Shown here in pieces: positions 16,718 to 25,285 of a stretch of DNA of 64,000 nt (its first letter is position 1; each line of letters begins with the position of its first letter). Below the pieces are notes generated by a model, which had not been told where the DNA came from, did not search any database, and worked only from the letters and a program-made list of their open reading frames with translations. Position numbers and translations under genes: made by a program. The stretch covers positions 62,001-126,000 of the forward strand of contig NZ_BPQT01000001.1 of the NCBI RefSeq assembly GCF_022179405.1. Reading direction: 5' to 3'. This stretch comes from Methylobacterium marchantiae (GTDB lineage Bacteria; Pseudomonadota; Alphaproteobacteria; Rhizobiales; Beijerinckiaceae).

Positions 16718-16850
16718 CGTCTGCTCTCGTTCAGGCTTGCCGTCGTTGAGACGCGAGACGGTGCCATATCGAGGTCACGGAACATTTAACGAAGACCGAG
16801 CACCGGCAGGTCGTGACGCGGAGCGAGTCAGGGAGAGGCGCCGAGCGCTG

Positions 16851-18089
16851 TCAGCGCGACTTCGGCATCTCCTTCAGCGCCGGCAGCGATGCCCTGACGG
16901 TGGAGGCGGTCCGTGCCCGGAGGGCGGCGGCATAACCGGACAGCACGTCCGAGCCCATCCGCTTCATCGAGAACCGCGACTGAACGCATTCGCTGAGCGC
17001 CCGGGACCGGGCGATACCCTGGACGGGATCCTCGTCGAGCACGCGGGCGATGGCGCCTTTGAGGGCGGACGGATCCCCGGCCCTGACGAGGTCCACCGAG
17101 GCCGCTCCGAAGATTTCGGGGATGCCCCCGACATCGGTCGAGACGAGGGGCTGCTGCGCGGCGGCGGCTTCCAGAACCACGTAGGGCAGGGATTCCGCCA
17201 GGGACGGAACCACCATGATCCGCCCCTTCGCCAGCGCCGAGCGGATCGGCTGCGGCGGTTCGAATGCCACCGCATCGGCGAGACCGAGCTCACGGGCCCG
17301 CGTCGCGAGCTGATCGGCATCCGGGCCCGAGCCGACCATGAGCAGTCGCGTCGGACGCCCCTCGGCCCGCAGTGCCACCAGGGCATCGAGCAGCACCGGG
17401 AGGCCCTTCGCCTCGCGCAGCTCGCCGACATAGACGAGATCGTAGGCATCCGGCCGGTGCCGGACCGGCACGAACTCCGCCTCGTCGATGCCGTTATGGA
17501 CGATCCTCACGCTGCGGGGGCGGCCTCCCACGAAGCGCCTGTGCCGGTCGGCCACGTACCCGCTCTCGAACAGGAACACGTCGGTGCGCGTCGCGAGCAG
17601 ACGCTCGACGCCCATATACATCCGGTGGCGCAGGGTGCCGGGCTTATAATTGTAGCTGCCGCCATGGGGGGTATAGGCTCGGACCGGCGAGACCGCATCC
17701 GGCGGCAAGACGGCGATGCGGGCATAGGCCCCGCCCTTGGCGCCATGGCCGTGCAGGACGGTGGCACCGACCTCGCGCGCGCGCGCGGCGACCGCTCGCA
17801 CCGAGGTGATGTCAGATCCGTGCGGGTTGCGCCGCATCGGCAGCCTGACGACGCCGAGTTCGAGGGAGGGCAGGAGGGCATCCAGAGCCTCCGCCGCGCG
17901 TTCGCCGCCGGTCGAGGCATCGCAGACGATCCCGACCCTATGACCGGCCGCGGCCTGCAGCCTCGCGAGGTCGCAGACGTGACGGAACAGTCCTCCCACC
18001 GGCGCGCGGAACACGTGCAGGATGCGATGGACCGTCTCGCCCTCCTCGGCGGAGGCGCGAACGGACAGGACGGAGGCGGACGCACTCAC
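16851..18089 (-). CDS. Glycosyltransferase family 4 protein
   Basis: A 412-residue GT-B enzyme. The N-terminal domain opens with VHRILHVFRAPVGGLFRHVCDLAR (nucleotide-independent glycine loop), and the C-terminal domain carries VYVGELREAKGLPVLLDAL and the catalytic E-x7-E motif in VPSLAESLPYVVLEAAAA followed by VSTDVGGIPEIF. It probably adds a sugar to the lipid-linked repeat unit begun by the WcaJ-type enzyme next to it. The start is GTG 18089, but a GTG nearer VHRILHVF would also fit. Donor and acceptor sugars are unknown. Confidence 0.9.
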   Translation of the reverse strand: MSASASVLSVRASAEEGETVHRILHVFRAPVGGLFRHVCDLARLQAAAGHRVGIVCDASTGGERAAEALDALLPSLELGVVRLPMRRNPHGSDITSVRAVAARAREVGATVLHGHGAKGGAYARIAVLPPDAVSPVRAYTPHGGSYNYKPGTLRHRMYMGVERLLATRTDVFLFESGYVADRHRRFVGGRPRSVRIVHNGIDEAEFVPVRHRPDAYDLVYVGELREAKGLPVLLDALVALRAEGRPTRLLMVGSGPDADQLATRARELGLADAVAFEPPQPIRSALAKGRIMVVPSLAESLPYVVLEAAAAQQPLVSTDVGGIPEIFGAASVDLVRAGDPSALKGAIARVLDEDPVQGIARSRALSECVQSRFSMKRMGSDVLSGYAAALRARTASTVRASLPALKEMPKSR

Positions 18090-18420
18090 GACTTGGGAAC
18101 TCCACGCGACGTTTCTGCGAACCGCGAGATGGTTCGTCGTCGGCGGAGACTGGCCTCCAGAGGTGGCGCGATCGTTAAAACGGACCGCCGCGACGGCGTT
18201 CCGCTCCCGGGGGAGGGGGAAACCCTCCTACGCGGTTAGGCAAGTCCTAACGGAATTCGACCATTACGATGCCCTTGCCTCCGCGAGGTCTTGCCTCCGC
18301 GAGGTTCGGCATACTCCGCATTCCGGATGGCCGACCGGACCTTTGCCCCGATCGGCGATGATCGATGGCTCGGACGGGCTCGCCGTCGCGCGACTCCTTC
18401 CCAGAAGACGCGTTCCCTGC
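18090..18420. other. 331-base intergenic region with 16-bp tandem duplication
   Basis: No gene is supported here. CTTGCCTCCGCGAGGT occurs twice back to back (18274-18289 and 18290-18305). The region must include the promoter of the glycosyltransferase on the minus strand and the 3' end of the Wza-like gene; no clear terminator was seen. Confidence 0.6.
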
Positions 18421-18996
18421 TCAGAAGAAGCGCTCCTTGATCACGATCGTATCGCCGGGCCTGACCGGATAGGTCATCGGGACGATGCCGGAGACGAGGC
18501 CGTTCGGTCCTTCGCGGGTGAGGACGGCGTAGTCGCGCGCGGCCCGCGGCCCGAATCCAGCGGCGATCGCCACCGCCGTCTCGACGGCCATGCCGTTCAC
18601 GTAAGGGTACTGCCCCGAGGTGGTGACCTCGCCGAGGATGTAGAACGGCCGATAGGCGTCCACCTCCACCGTGACGTGAGGCTCGCGCACGAACCCTGCC
18701 GCGAGCTTGGCCTCGATCGTCCGGGCGGCCTGGGCGGTCGACTGGCCGCCGACCTTCACCAGGCCGATGAGCGGCATGGCGATGCCGCCGGCACCGTCGA
18801 TGGCATAGATGTTGGACAGGTTGTCCTGACCGAAGACGATCACGCGGAGCCGGTCGCCGGTGGAGAGCGTGTAGCGCCCGCCGATCGATCCGGTGCCGGT
18901 GGCATCGAGCTGTGCGGTCCTGAAATCGGGCCGCAGGCAACCACCCAGTGCAAGAGTGGAGCCGAGAGCGAGGAGAAGGGAGCGCCGGTTCATCAT
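18421..18996 (-). CDS. Polysaccharide export outer-membrane lipoprotein (Wza-like)
   Basis: A 191-residue lipoprotein: after MMNRRSLLLALGS the lipobox LALGGC gives a lipidated cysteine. The poly-export domain (YTLSTGDRLRVIVFGQDNLSNIYAID, GAGGIAMPLIGLVKVGGQ, EAKLAAGFVREPHVTVEVDAYR) and a SLBB-like segment (PFYILGEVTTSGQYPYVNGM) follow. It is short relative to Wza, as in small alphaproteobacterial exporters. It is divergent from the Wzz-type gene, with which it would form the trans-envelope export path. The start may be either of the two adjacent ATGs (18996 or 18993). Confidence 0.9.
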   Translation of the reverse strand: MMNRRSLLLALGSTLALGGCLRPDFRTAQLDATGTGSIGGRYTLSTGDRLRVIVFGQDNLSNIYAIDGAGGIAMPLIGLVKVGGQSTAQAARTIEAKLAAGFVREPHVTVEVDAYRPFYILGEVTTSGQYPYVNGMAVETAVAIAAGFGPRAARDYAVLTREGPNGLVSGIVPMTYPVRPGDTIVIKERFF

Positions 18997-19142
18997 CCAA
19001 GCCGCTGAGAGCAAGTTCCTGGCTCTACCCGTAAGATCATATGGTTAACGAAAGCTGATGCCCCCGGGGGAATAGGTTGCGATGCGGCCGATCTTAACCG
19101 TCGATCAATCTTAACGAGTTCTAGTCTTCCGGCAGGCGCCCG
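18997..19142. promoter_or_regulatory. Divergent EPS promoter region with TTAAC half-sites
   Basis: The 146 bases between the Wza-like and Wzz-like genes carry three TTAAC elements (near 19044, 19094 and 19111) and AT-rich blocks in otherwise GC-rich DNA. The spacing does not make a full TTAA-N7-TTAA box, so any CtrA-like control is speculative. Confidence 0.3.
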
Positions 19143-21470
19143 ATGCGCCGTCCTGCCTTGCGTAAAGATCGTCTCATGCCCCGCTCGCAGCAGACCGTTT
19201 CCCACATCGAGCCGATCCCGCAAGGGGACGAGGGCCTCGGCCTGTCGCAGTTGTTCGGGCTGCTGGCGCGTTCCTGGCGCTGGATCGTCGTTCCGACCAT
19301 GGCGGCGGGGATCGGGGCCATCGTCTTCGTGCAGGTCGTGCCGCCCCGCTATACCGGCGAGGCCAAGATCCTGCTGGAGAATCGCGACGCGGCCTTCGCC
19401 CGCTCCGCCCAGGAACGCGGCGACCAGCCGCTCGCCATCGACGAACAGGCGGTGGCGAGCCAGGTCCAGGTGGTGATGTCCCGGGATATCGCACGGGAGG
19501 CGATCCGCCGCCTGAAGCTCGTCGGCAATGCGGAATTCGATCCGGAGGTCGAGGGAATCGGCCCGGTCCAGCGTCTCCTGATGATGATCGGCCTCGGCAA
19601 GAACCCGATGGAGCGGCCGCCCGAGGACCGCGTGCTCGACACCTATTTCGACCGTCTCCTGGTCTACCCGGCCGGCAAGTCTCGCATCCTGACGGTCGAG
19701 TTCCGTTCGCGCGATCCGGAACTGGCCGCCAAGGCCGCCAACACCATCGCGGAACTCTACATCGCCTCGCTCGAATCGGCGAAGGTGGACACCGCCCGCT
19801 ATGCCTCGACCTGGCTCGGCGGCAACATCGACACCCTGCGCACCCGCGTGTCGGAGGCCGAGGCGAAGGTCGAGACATTCCGCGCCCGCAACGGCTTGAT
19901 CGGCTCCGGCGGCAGCACCAGCCAGCCCCTCGGCACCCAGCAGCTCAGCGAATTGTCGAGCCAGCTCTCGCAGGCCCGCACCGTCAAGGCCGACCTCACC
20001 AGCCGGGCCAAGCTCATCCGCGAGATGATCAAGGACGGCCGCGCCTTCGAGATCCCGGATGTGGCCAACAACGAGGTCATCCGCCGCACGGTGGAGCAGC
20101 GCATCACCATGCGCGGGCAGCTCGCCCTCGAATCCCGCACGCTGATGCCGGCCCACCCCCGCATCAAGGAACTGACCGCGCAGATCGCGGATCTCGACTC
20201 GCAGATCAAGGCCACCGCCGACCGGGTGGTGCGGACGATGGAGAACGACGCCCGCATCGCCGAGGCCCGCGTCGACAGCCTCACCGCCGCCGTCGACGGG
20301 CAGCGCGAGATCGTCTCGAAGGGCAATTCGAGCGAGGTCCAGCTGCGCGCCCTCGAGCGCGAGGCCAAGGCCCAGCGCGACCAGCTCGAATCCTATCTCT
20401 CGCGCTACCGCGAGGCCTCGGCCCGCGATGCCGAGAGCGCCGCCCCCGCCGATGCCCGCGTGGTCTCGCGCGCCGTGGTGCCCCAGATCCCCTCCTTCCC
20501 GAAGAAACTGCCCATCGTGGCGCTCGCCATGGTCATGGCGATGCTGTTCTCCATGGGCGGCGTGGTGGCGCGCCATCTCCTCACCGATCCCGACAATACC
20601 CGCCGCAGGCGCCGGCCCGAGCAGGACGACCGGACCTCGGAGCCCACGCCCTTCGCCTTCCCGGAAGCTTCCCTGACCCTGTCGCGGACCGCCACCGCCG
20701 CCTCCCTCTACGAGGCTCCGCTCACCGCGAGCGTCGTCGTCTCCCGCCCCGCCGCTCCCCTCGACCCCACTCCGGTCCCGGATGCCGCACCAGAACCGGT
20801 GCAGGAGGACGCAGTCGAGACGGAGGCCGTGGCCCGTCCGACGGCCGTGTCCGGCTACGACCTCCAGGCTCTGATCCGCCGCCTGCGCGACCGCATCGGC
20901 CGCAATGGCGGAAGCATCCTGGTGGCGGAGACCGAGACGGCCGCCGACCCGCGATTCGCCGCGATCCTGGCGGAATCCCTGGCCGCGGGCGGGCGCGTCC
21001 TCTTCGCGGACGTCAACGGCCCGGCCTGCCCCTCGGACGATGCCGGCCTGACCGACCTGGTGGCGGGCGAAGCGGCGTTCCTCGACGTGATCCGCTCGGT
21101 ACCCTCGGTTCGCCGGCTCCACGCCATCCCGCGCGGCTTCGTCGATTGCGACATCCTCATTGAGGAGCCGGAGGCCGTGGCCATCGCGCTCGATGCCCTG
21201 GCCCAGAGCTACGACTGGGTCGTCTATCGGCTGGGCGAGGCCCATTCGCAGGAGGCACGCGATCTTCTGGCAGCCATGGCGGGCCGGATGGATGCCATCG
21301 TCATCGCCTCCGACAAGATCGCCGAGGATGCGGACCTCGTCTCGCTCTACACTTTCGCAGAACAGGCCTGTGCCGGCCCCGTGCTGGTGGCCGGAGAACA
21401 CGCGCCCACGACCGGCGAGAGCGCCCCTGCGGAAAGCTCGGAGACCGGCCTCAGGCTTTCGGCGGCGTAA
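19143..21470 (+). CDS. Wzz/GumC-type EPS chain-length protein fused to degenerate BY-kinase domain
   Basis: A 775-residue inner-membrane protein. The Wzz domain starts at about residue 30 with the first transmembrane segment (WRWIVVPTMAAGIGAIVFVQV), followed by a long coiled-coil periplasmic part (about 60-440) and the second segment (LPIVALAMVMAMLFSMGGVVA). A Pro/Ala linker then leads to a ParA/BY-kinase-like domain (about 565-735) with GRVLFADVNG in the Walker A' place and GLTDLVAGEAAFLDVI. The Walker A loop is replaced by ETETAADPRF, and there is no C-terminal tyrosine cluster, so kinase activity is unlikely. The start may also be ATG 19176. Confidence 0.9.
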   Translation: MRRPALRKDRLMPRSQQTVSHIEPIPQGDEGLGLSQLFGLLARSWRWIVVPTMAAGIGAIVFVQVVPPRYTGEAKILLENRDAAFARSAQERGDQPLAIDEQAVASQVQVVMSRDIAREAIRRLKLVGNAEFDPEVEGIGPVQRLLMMIGLGKNPMERPPEDRVLDTYFDRLLVYPAGKSRILTVEFRSRDPELAAKAANTIAELYIASLESAKVDTARYASTWLGGNIDTLRTRVSEAEAKVETFRARNGLIGSGGSTSQPLGTQQLSELSSQLSQARTVKADLTSRAKLIREMIKDGRAFEIPDVANNEVIRRTVEQRITMRGQLALESRTLMPAHPRIKELTAQIADLDSQIKATADRVVRTMENDARIAEARVDSLTAAVDGQREIVSKGNSSEVQLRALEREAKAQRDQLESYLSRYREASARDAESAAPADARVVSRAVVPQIPSFPKKLPIVALAMVMAMLFSMGGVVARHLLTDPDNTRRRRRPEQDDRTSEPTPFAFPEASLTLSRTATAASLYEAPLTASVVVSRPAAPLDPTPVPDAAPEPVQEDAVETEAVARPTAVSGYDLQALIRRLRDRIGRNGGSILVAETETAADPRFAAILAESLAAGGRVLFADVNGPACPSDDAGLTDLVAGEAAFLDVIRSVPSVRRLHAIPRGFVDCDILIEEPEAVAIALDALAQSYDWVVYRLGEAHSQEARDLLAAMAGRMDAIVIASDKIAEDADLVSLYTFAEQACAGPVLVAGEHAPTTGESAPAESSETGLRLSAA

Positions 21471-21627
21471 GCGACAGCCGAGCTCCCGTTCGAGCTGATG
21501 CTCGGCCGGAGACAATCAGGACAAACGACTGCGTTGGCTGATTTTTTACAGGATCGCCCGCAATTCGGCAGTGTCTGCTGCAGGGCGGTTCCAGCGGGAC
21601 CTGCCTCCCCCGCGCCGTCGATGATTC

Positions 21628-22893
21628 CTAGATCGTGATCTCGTCGCCGCTCCGCCCGGACCGGGCCGGACGGCGGATCATCTTCCGAACCGACTTCACC
21701 AGGCCCGCCAGACGCTTGTTGCGCTTGATCCGGCGCTTGAGGCGTGTCGCCGCGATCGCCGGAATGGCGAAGAGATGACCGCGCAGGGAGACGGCGATGG
21801 TCACCTCGCCGAGCTGGATCGTCTCGTCGCAGATATTGGCCTTGTAGCGGGCCTCTCCGACGCCGAGGTCGAAGCTGCGGCGCCCCCGTTCCGTCTGGTC
21901 GCGGATGAGATGATGCAGCAGGATGTCGCCCGGGCTCGACCGGCCGACGACGGGGTCCTGGTCGAAGGACGTCATCATGCCGCTGTAGCGCGCATCGCTC
22001 ACGGCACCGGCGAAGGTCGCGAAGACCCGCCCTCCATTGCACGCGACCAGGGCGGAGACCTCGATCGGGGCACCGCGCACGTCGTCGGGATCGTCCTGCC
22101 GGCAGGCGCCGGCGGCGATGAAGCGGCAGATCGCCTCGTCGGCATAGGGATTGGCGATGCCCATGGCGGCGAAACGCGAGGCCTTCTGTGCGAAGAAGGC
22201 GGAGAGATAGGTCTTCACCTCCTCGGGATTCGCGGCCACGCGATATTCCACCGGGCCGAAGGCCTCGATCAGCTTCTTCTCCTTCGAGCGCATCTTCTTG
22301 CGCGCATCGGCGCTGAAGACGCGCTTGGCGGTGGTCTCGGGGTCGGGACCGAGGATCAGCCCGTAGGCGTCGCTCGCCGCCGGCGCGGCCCTGAGACTCA
22401 GGGGGTTGGCGGCCCCGTCCCAGAATCGCGGCTGATGTCCGAGGAGATAGACATCGATCCCGGCCTCGCGCCCGCTGCGGCGCAGGATGTCCACGAGGTC
22501 CTCGGCCCGCATGGCCGCGGCTTCCCGCGAGGCGAAGATCGGCATGTGGTAGTTGGCGTGCTTGCAGCCGATCACCCGTGCCACCCGGACGCCGCGCTCC
22601 CGCGCCACCTGAAGCGGCAGGATCACACGGGGCCGTCCGCCGGCATCGCGCAGGACCACGATGCGCAGGCACTTGTCCTGTTCGGCCGGCGTGCAGCCGA
22701 CCTTGGCCGCCACGAAGGCGGCGACCCAGTCGAACCGCTGATAGGGGGTCGTCAGCGCGGCGGGATCGCTCTCCACGCTCCGCCACAACGCCTCGACGCT
22801 CGCCAGATCGCGGAACACCTCGGGAATCAGCTGTCCCCGGACGCGCTCCTGGATCATGCCCGCTCCGGTGAGATCGTGAACGAGAACCGCCAT
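21628..22893 (-). CDS. CelD/FemAB-like GNAT-family acyltransferase
   Basis: A 421-residue protein of the two-GNAT-fold BioF2/CelD family. It contains an early helix block (ASVEALWRSVESDPAALTTPYQ), the central segment LARKKMRSKEKKL-like (in the sequence ADARKKMRSKEKKLIEAFG) and the late core SPGDILLHHLIRDQTERG / SFDLGVGEARYKANICD, which forms the acyl-CoA fold. CelD-type members are found in cellulose and EPS clusters. It may acylate a polysaccharide or a surface sugar. The start at ATG 22893 has GGGAGG at ideal spacing and is preferred over TTG-like upstream readings. The C-terminus is Arg/Lys-rich. Confidence 0.82.
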   Translation of the reverse strand: MAVLVHDLTGAGMIQERVRGQLIPEVFRDLASVEALWRSVESDPAALTTPYQRFDWVAAFVAAKVGCTPAEQDKCLRIVVLRDAGGRPRVILPLQVARERGVRVARVIGCKHANYHMPIFASREAAAMRAEDLVDILRRSGREAGIDVYLLGHQPRFWDGAANPLSLRAAPAASDAYGLILGPDPETTAKRVFSADARKKMRSKEKKLIEAFGPVEYRVAANPEEVKTYLSAFFAQKASRFAAMGIANPYADEAICRFIAAGACRQDDPDDVRGAPIEVSALVACNGGRVFATFAGAVSDARYSGMMTSFDQDPVVGRSSPGDILLHHLIRDQTERGRRSFDLGVGEARYKANICDETIQLGEVTIAVSLRGHLFAIPAIAATRLKRRIKRNKRLAGLVKSVRKMIRRPARSGRSGDEITI

Positions 22894-22976
22894 CACCGCC
22901 TCCCTGGCATCGGGCTCCCGAGCACCGCGCGCAGACTCAATCGTCAGCACCTAGCGCCCCCTCTCCTTAAGCGCCC

Positions 22977-24173
22977 GTGACGATGGGAAACGGCAAGGCA
23001 TCATCTGGCGATGTGGGTAACGAAACCTTGCGGGTTGCCCCCCGACTATCCGTCAAATCCGACGTTCCGGTGCGAGGGATGCGGGTCGATGAGGATGCCG
23101 TGAGACCGATGCCGTCGCCGCATGTCCGCCACCGCCTGTTCGATGCGGGCTTCCGCGCCATCGCCGCCTCGGGCGCGGATCGCTGGCTGAAGGGGATCGC
23201 GCAAGGACGCGGCATCATCCTGACGTTCCACCACGTCGATCCGGCCCCGGCGAGGGCCTATGCCCCCAACGGCATCCTCACGATCACACCGGACTTTCTC
23301 GACGAGGTGCTGGTCACCCTGCGGGCGAAAGGGTTCGAGGTCGTCGGCCTCGATTCCGTGCCCGAGAGGCTGGCCCGGCCCGCCGGCGGCAGGCCTTTCG
23401 TCGTCCTGACCTTCGACGACGGCTATCGCGACAATGCACGGCATGCCGCGCCGATCCTGAGGCGACATCGCGTTCCCTGGACCCTGTTCGTCACCAGCGA
23501 CTTCGCCCAGGGGCGGGGGCGATTGTGGTGGATCGAGCTCGAACGCGCGATCGGCCGCCTCGACCGGATCAGGCTCTCGCAGGATGGGGCACCGCCCCTT
23601 GATCTGCCCGCCGTCACCGCACCGGAGAAGACGGAGGCTTTCGCCGCGCTCTATCGGCGCCTGCGCGGCGGACCGGAGGAACGCCTGCTCGCCACCATCG
23701 CCGGGCTCTGCGAGGACGCCGGGATCGCGGCCGGGCGCGTGGCGAACGAGCTCTGTCTGTCGTGGGAGGAGCTACGCCACCTCGCCGCCGATCCGGACCT
23801 GACGATCGGAGCCCACACCATCGCCCATCCCATGCTGGCAAAGCACGGCGAGGAACGGGCGCGCCACGAGATCGGGGAGGGCAGGGAGCGGATCGCGCGG
23901 GCGATCGGGCGGCCGGTCCGGCACCTGTCCTACCCCATCGGAGATCCGAGTTCGGCCGGCGCACGGGAATTCGCCATCGCCCGCGAACTCGGTTTCGACA
24001 CCGCCGTGACCACGCGGCCCGGCCACCTGTTCCCGGGCCATGCCGGCCATCTCCACGCCCTGCCGCGGGTCTCGGTGAACGGGCTGCATCAATCGAGGGC
24101 GGCGCTGGGCGCGCTGCTGTCGGGCGTCCCGTTCCTCGCCTGGAACCGCGGGCGGCGGCTCAACGTGGACTGA
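22977..24173 (+). CDS. Polysaccharide deacetylase (NodB-homology) protein
   Basis: A protein of up to 398 residues with the NodB carbohydrate-esterase-4 fold. The motifs are complete: TFDDGYRDN for the catalytic base and metal Asp, and GAHTIAHPML for the metal histidines; IILTFHHVDPAP opens the domain at about residue 78. No signal peptide is evident, so it may act in the cytosol or at the inner membrane on lipid-linked sugar. The reading begins with GTG 22977; internal ATGs at 22983 or 23079 are possible, since the first 70 residues are not conserved. It closes the EPS region. Confidence 0.87.
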   Translation: MTMGNGKASSGDVGNETLRVAPRLSVKSDVPVRGMRVDEDAVRPMPSPHVRHRLFDAGFRAIAASGADRWLKGIAQGRGIILTFHHVDPAPARAYAPNGILTITPDFLDEVLVTLRAKGFEVVGLDSVPERLARPAGGRPFVVLTFDDGYRDNARHAAPILRRHRVPWTLFVTSDFAQGRGRLWWIELERAIGRLDRIRLSQDGAPPLDLPAVTAPEKTEAFAALYRRLRGGPEERLLATIAGLCEDAGIAAGRVANELCLSWEELRHLAADPDLTIGAHTIAHPMLAKHGEERARHEIGEGRERIARAIGRPVRHLSYPIGDPSSAGAREFAIARELGFDTAVTTRPGHLFPGHAGHLHALPRVSVNGLHQSRAALGALLSGVPFLAWNRGRRLNVD

Positions 24174-24313
24174 GCCTGCGCGGAATCCGTCGCTCGCTCT
24201 TCAGGCGAGGCCAGGCGGGTTCGCAGGGGCACGCCGACGCTGCACCTCGCTCAGGCCTTCGACGTGTCGCAGGTTCCGGGACCAAAACCGATGGCCACCT
24301 CCGCGAAATCTGC

Positions 24314-24724
24314 TCAGTGCCGCCGCCGGCGACGATAGGACGAGCGGCCCTCGCTCGCGCCCACGGTGAAGCTGGCGCTTTGCCGCCCGTGCCGGGTGTA
24401 GCGTCCGCGCCTTCCGCGCTGACCCTTCCTCGCCTCCGGGGCCGGGTCATCGGCGATGGGCAGCGCTTCGGTGTTGCCTGGGGGAATCGCAGCGAGCGCG
24501 GTCGCGACGGAGGAGGCCGATCCGCCGCCCCCCTCGCCGCCGCCGACATTCTTGGCGGCCGGTCCGAACATCGCGAGACACTGGTTGTAGGCGAGGTCGT
24601 TCTTGAGGCGCTCGCATTCCGACATCGAGCGCGGCGCGCCCTGGGCCGAGGCCGAGACGACGAGGGCCGGGGTCACGATGCAGCCGAAGCCTACGAGCAG
24701 GCAGGACGCGAGGAATCGGTTCAT
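24314..24724 (-). CDS. Small secreted protein with Arg-rich tail, unknown function
   Basis: A 136-residue protein with a signal peptide (LVGFGCIVTPALVVSASAQ). The mature part has one short helical motif with two cysteines (SMSECERLKNDLAYNQCLAMFG), a Gly/Ser-rich stretch, and a very basic C-terminus ending SYRRRRRH. The SECERL...NQCLA pattern is seen in small exported proteins of Methylobacterium relatives. It stands alone between the deacetylase and the DUF2842 gene. I do not recognise a function. Confidence 0.7.
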   Translation of the reverse strand: MNRFLASCLLVGFGCIVTPALVVSASAQGAPRSMSECERLKNDLAYNQCLAMFGPAAKNVGGGEGGGGSASSVATALAAIPPGNTEALPIADDPAPEARKGQRGRRGRYTRHGRQSASFTVGASEGRSSYRRRRRH

Positions 24725-24826
24725 GGGTCGGCGGATCTCGGCCTGGATCTGACGGGATATCGAAGCGACGCCAAGCCTGTGACGGCCGAGTGCGGCGAAA
24801 TCCCGACATCGGGCAGAATCCCGGGA

Positions 24827-25045
24827 TCAGGTTCCCCCGTCGACGTCCTTCCGCTCCATCCAGCGGATCAGGGGCATCAGCGGGAAGATCCAGGCGATGC
24901 CGAGGAAGCCGTACAGGATGGCCTGCACCGCCGGCGGCGTCTGCGAGATTCGGCTGTCGGCCAGCGCCATGGCGAGCGGCGCGTAGAGGGCGACGAAGGC
25001 GAGCATGCCGATCGTTCCGATCAACGTGCGGGTACGGCGGCGCAT
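24827..25045 (-). CDS. DUF2842 two-helix membrane protein
   Basis: A 72-residue protein with two transmembrane segments (LIGTIGMLAFVALYAPLAMAL and AVQAILYGFLGIAWIFPLMPLI) and the family end LMPLIRWMERKD, the DUF2842 pattern of alphaproteobacteria. The family is found near cytochrome oxidase biogenesis genes, and here it is divergent from ctaA. The role is unknown. Confidence 0.82.
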   Translation of the reverse strand: MRRRTRTLIGTIGMLAFVALYAPLAMALADSRISQTPPAVQAILYGFLGIAWIFPLMPLIRWMERKDVDGGT

Positions 25046-25285
25046 GGGCGCTCTCCTGGCATACGCCCCGTCCTGGGCATCGATCTCTTTCCCGACAGGT
25101 CGGGCCAGCCGGGGTTAGGGCCAAGGCCCCGGCAAGGCAATTGCCGCCACCGCCACATCCCGCTCGCACATCCCCTCTGTCTGCGGCCCTGGGCGACGTT
25201 GCCCCCGTGCCGCCTCCTGCGTAACGCAGGGGAAAGATGCGGATACCCGCCTTTTCTCCCGAACCGCCACGCGAGCCCCACCGCG

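Noticed and set aside
18993-21515. An 840-codon minus-strand frame opposite the Wzz gene
   Set aside because: Shadow frame with low-complexity Gly/Asp/His/Arg; the Wzz frame has membrane segments and coiled coil.
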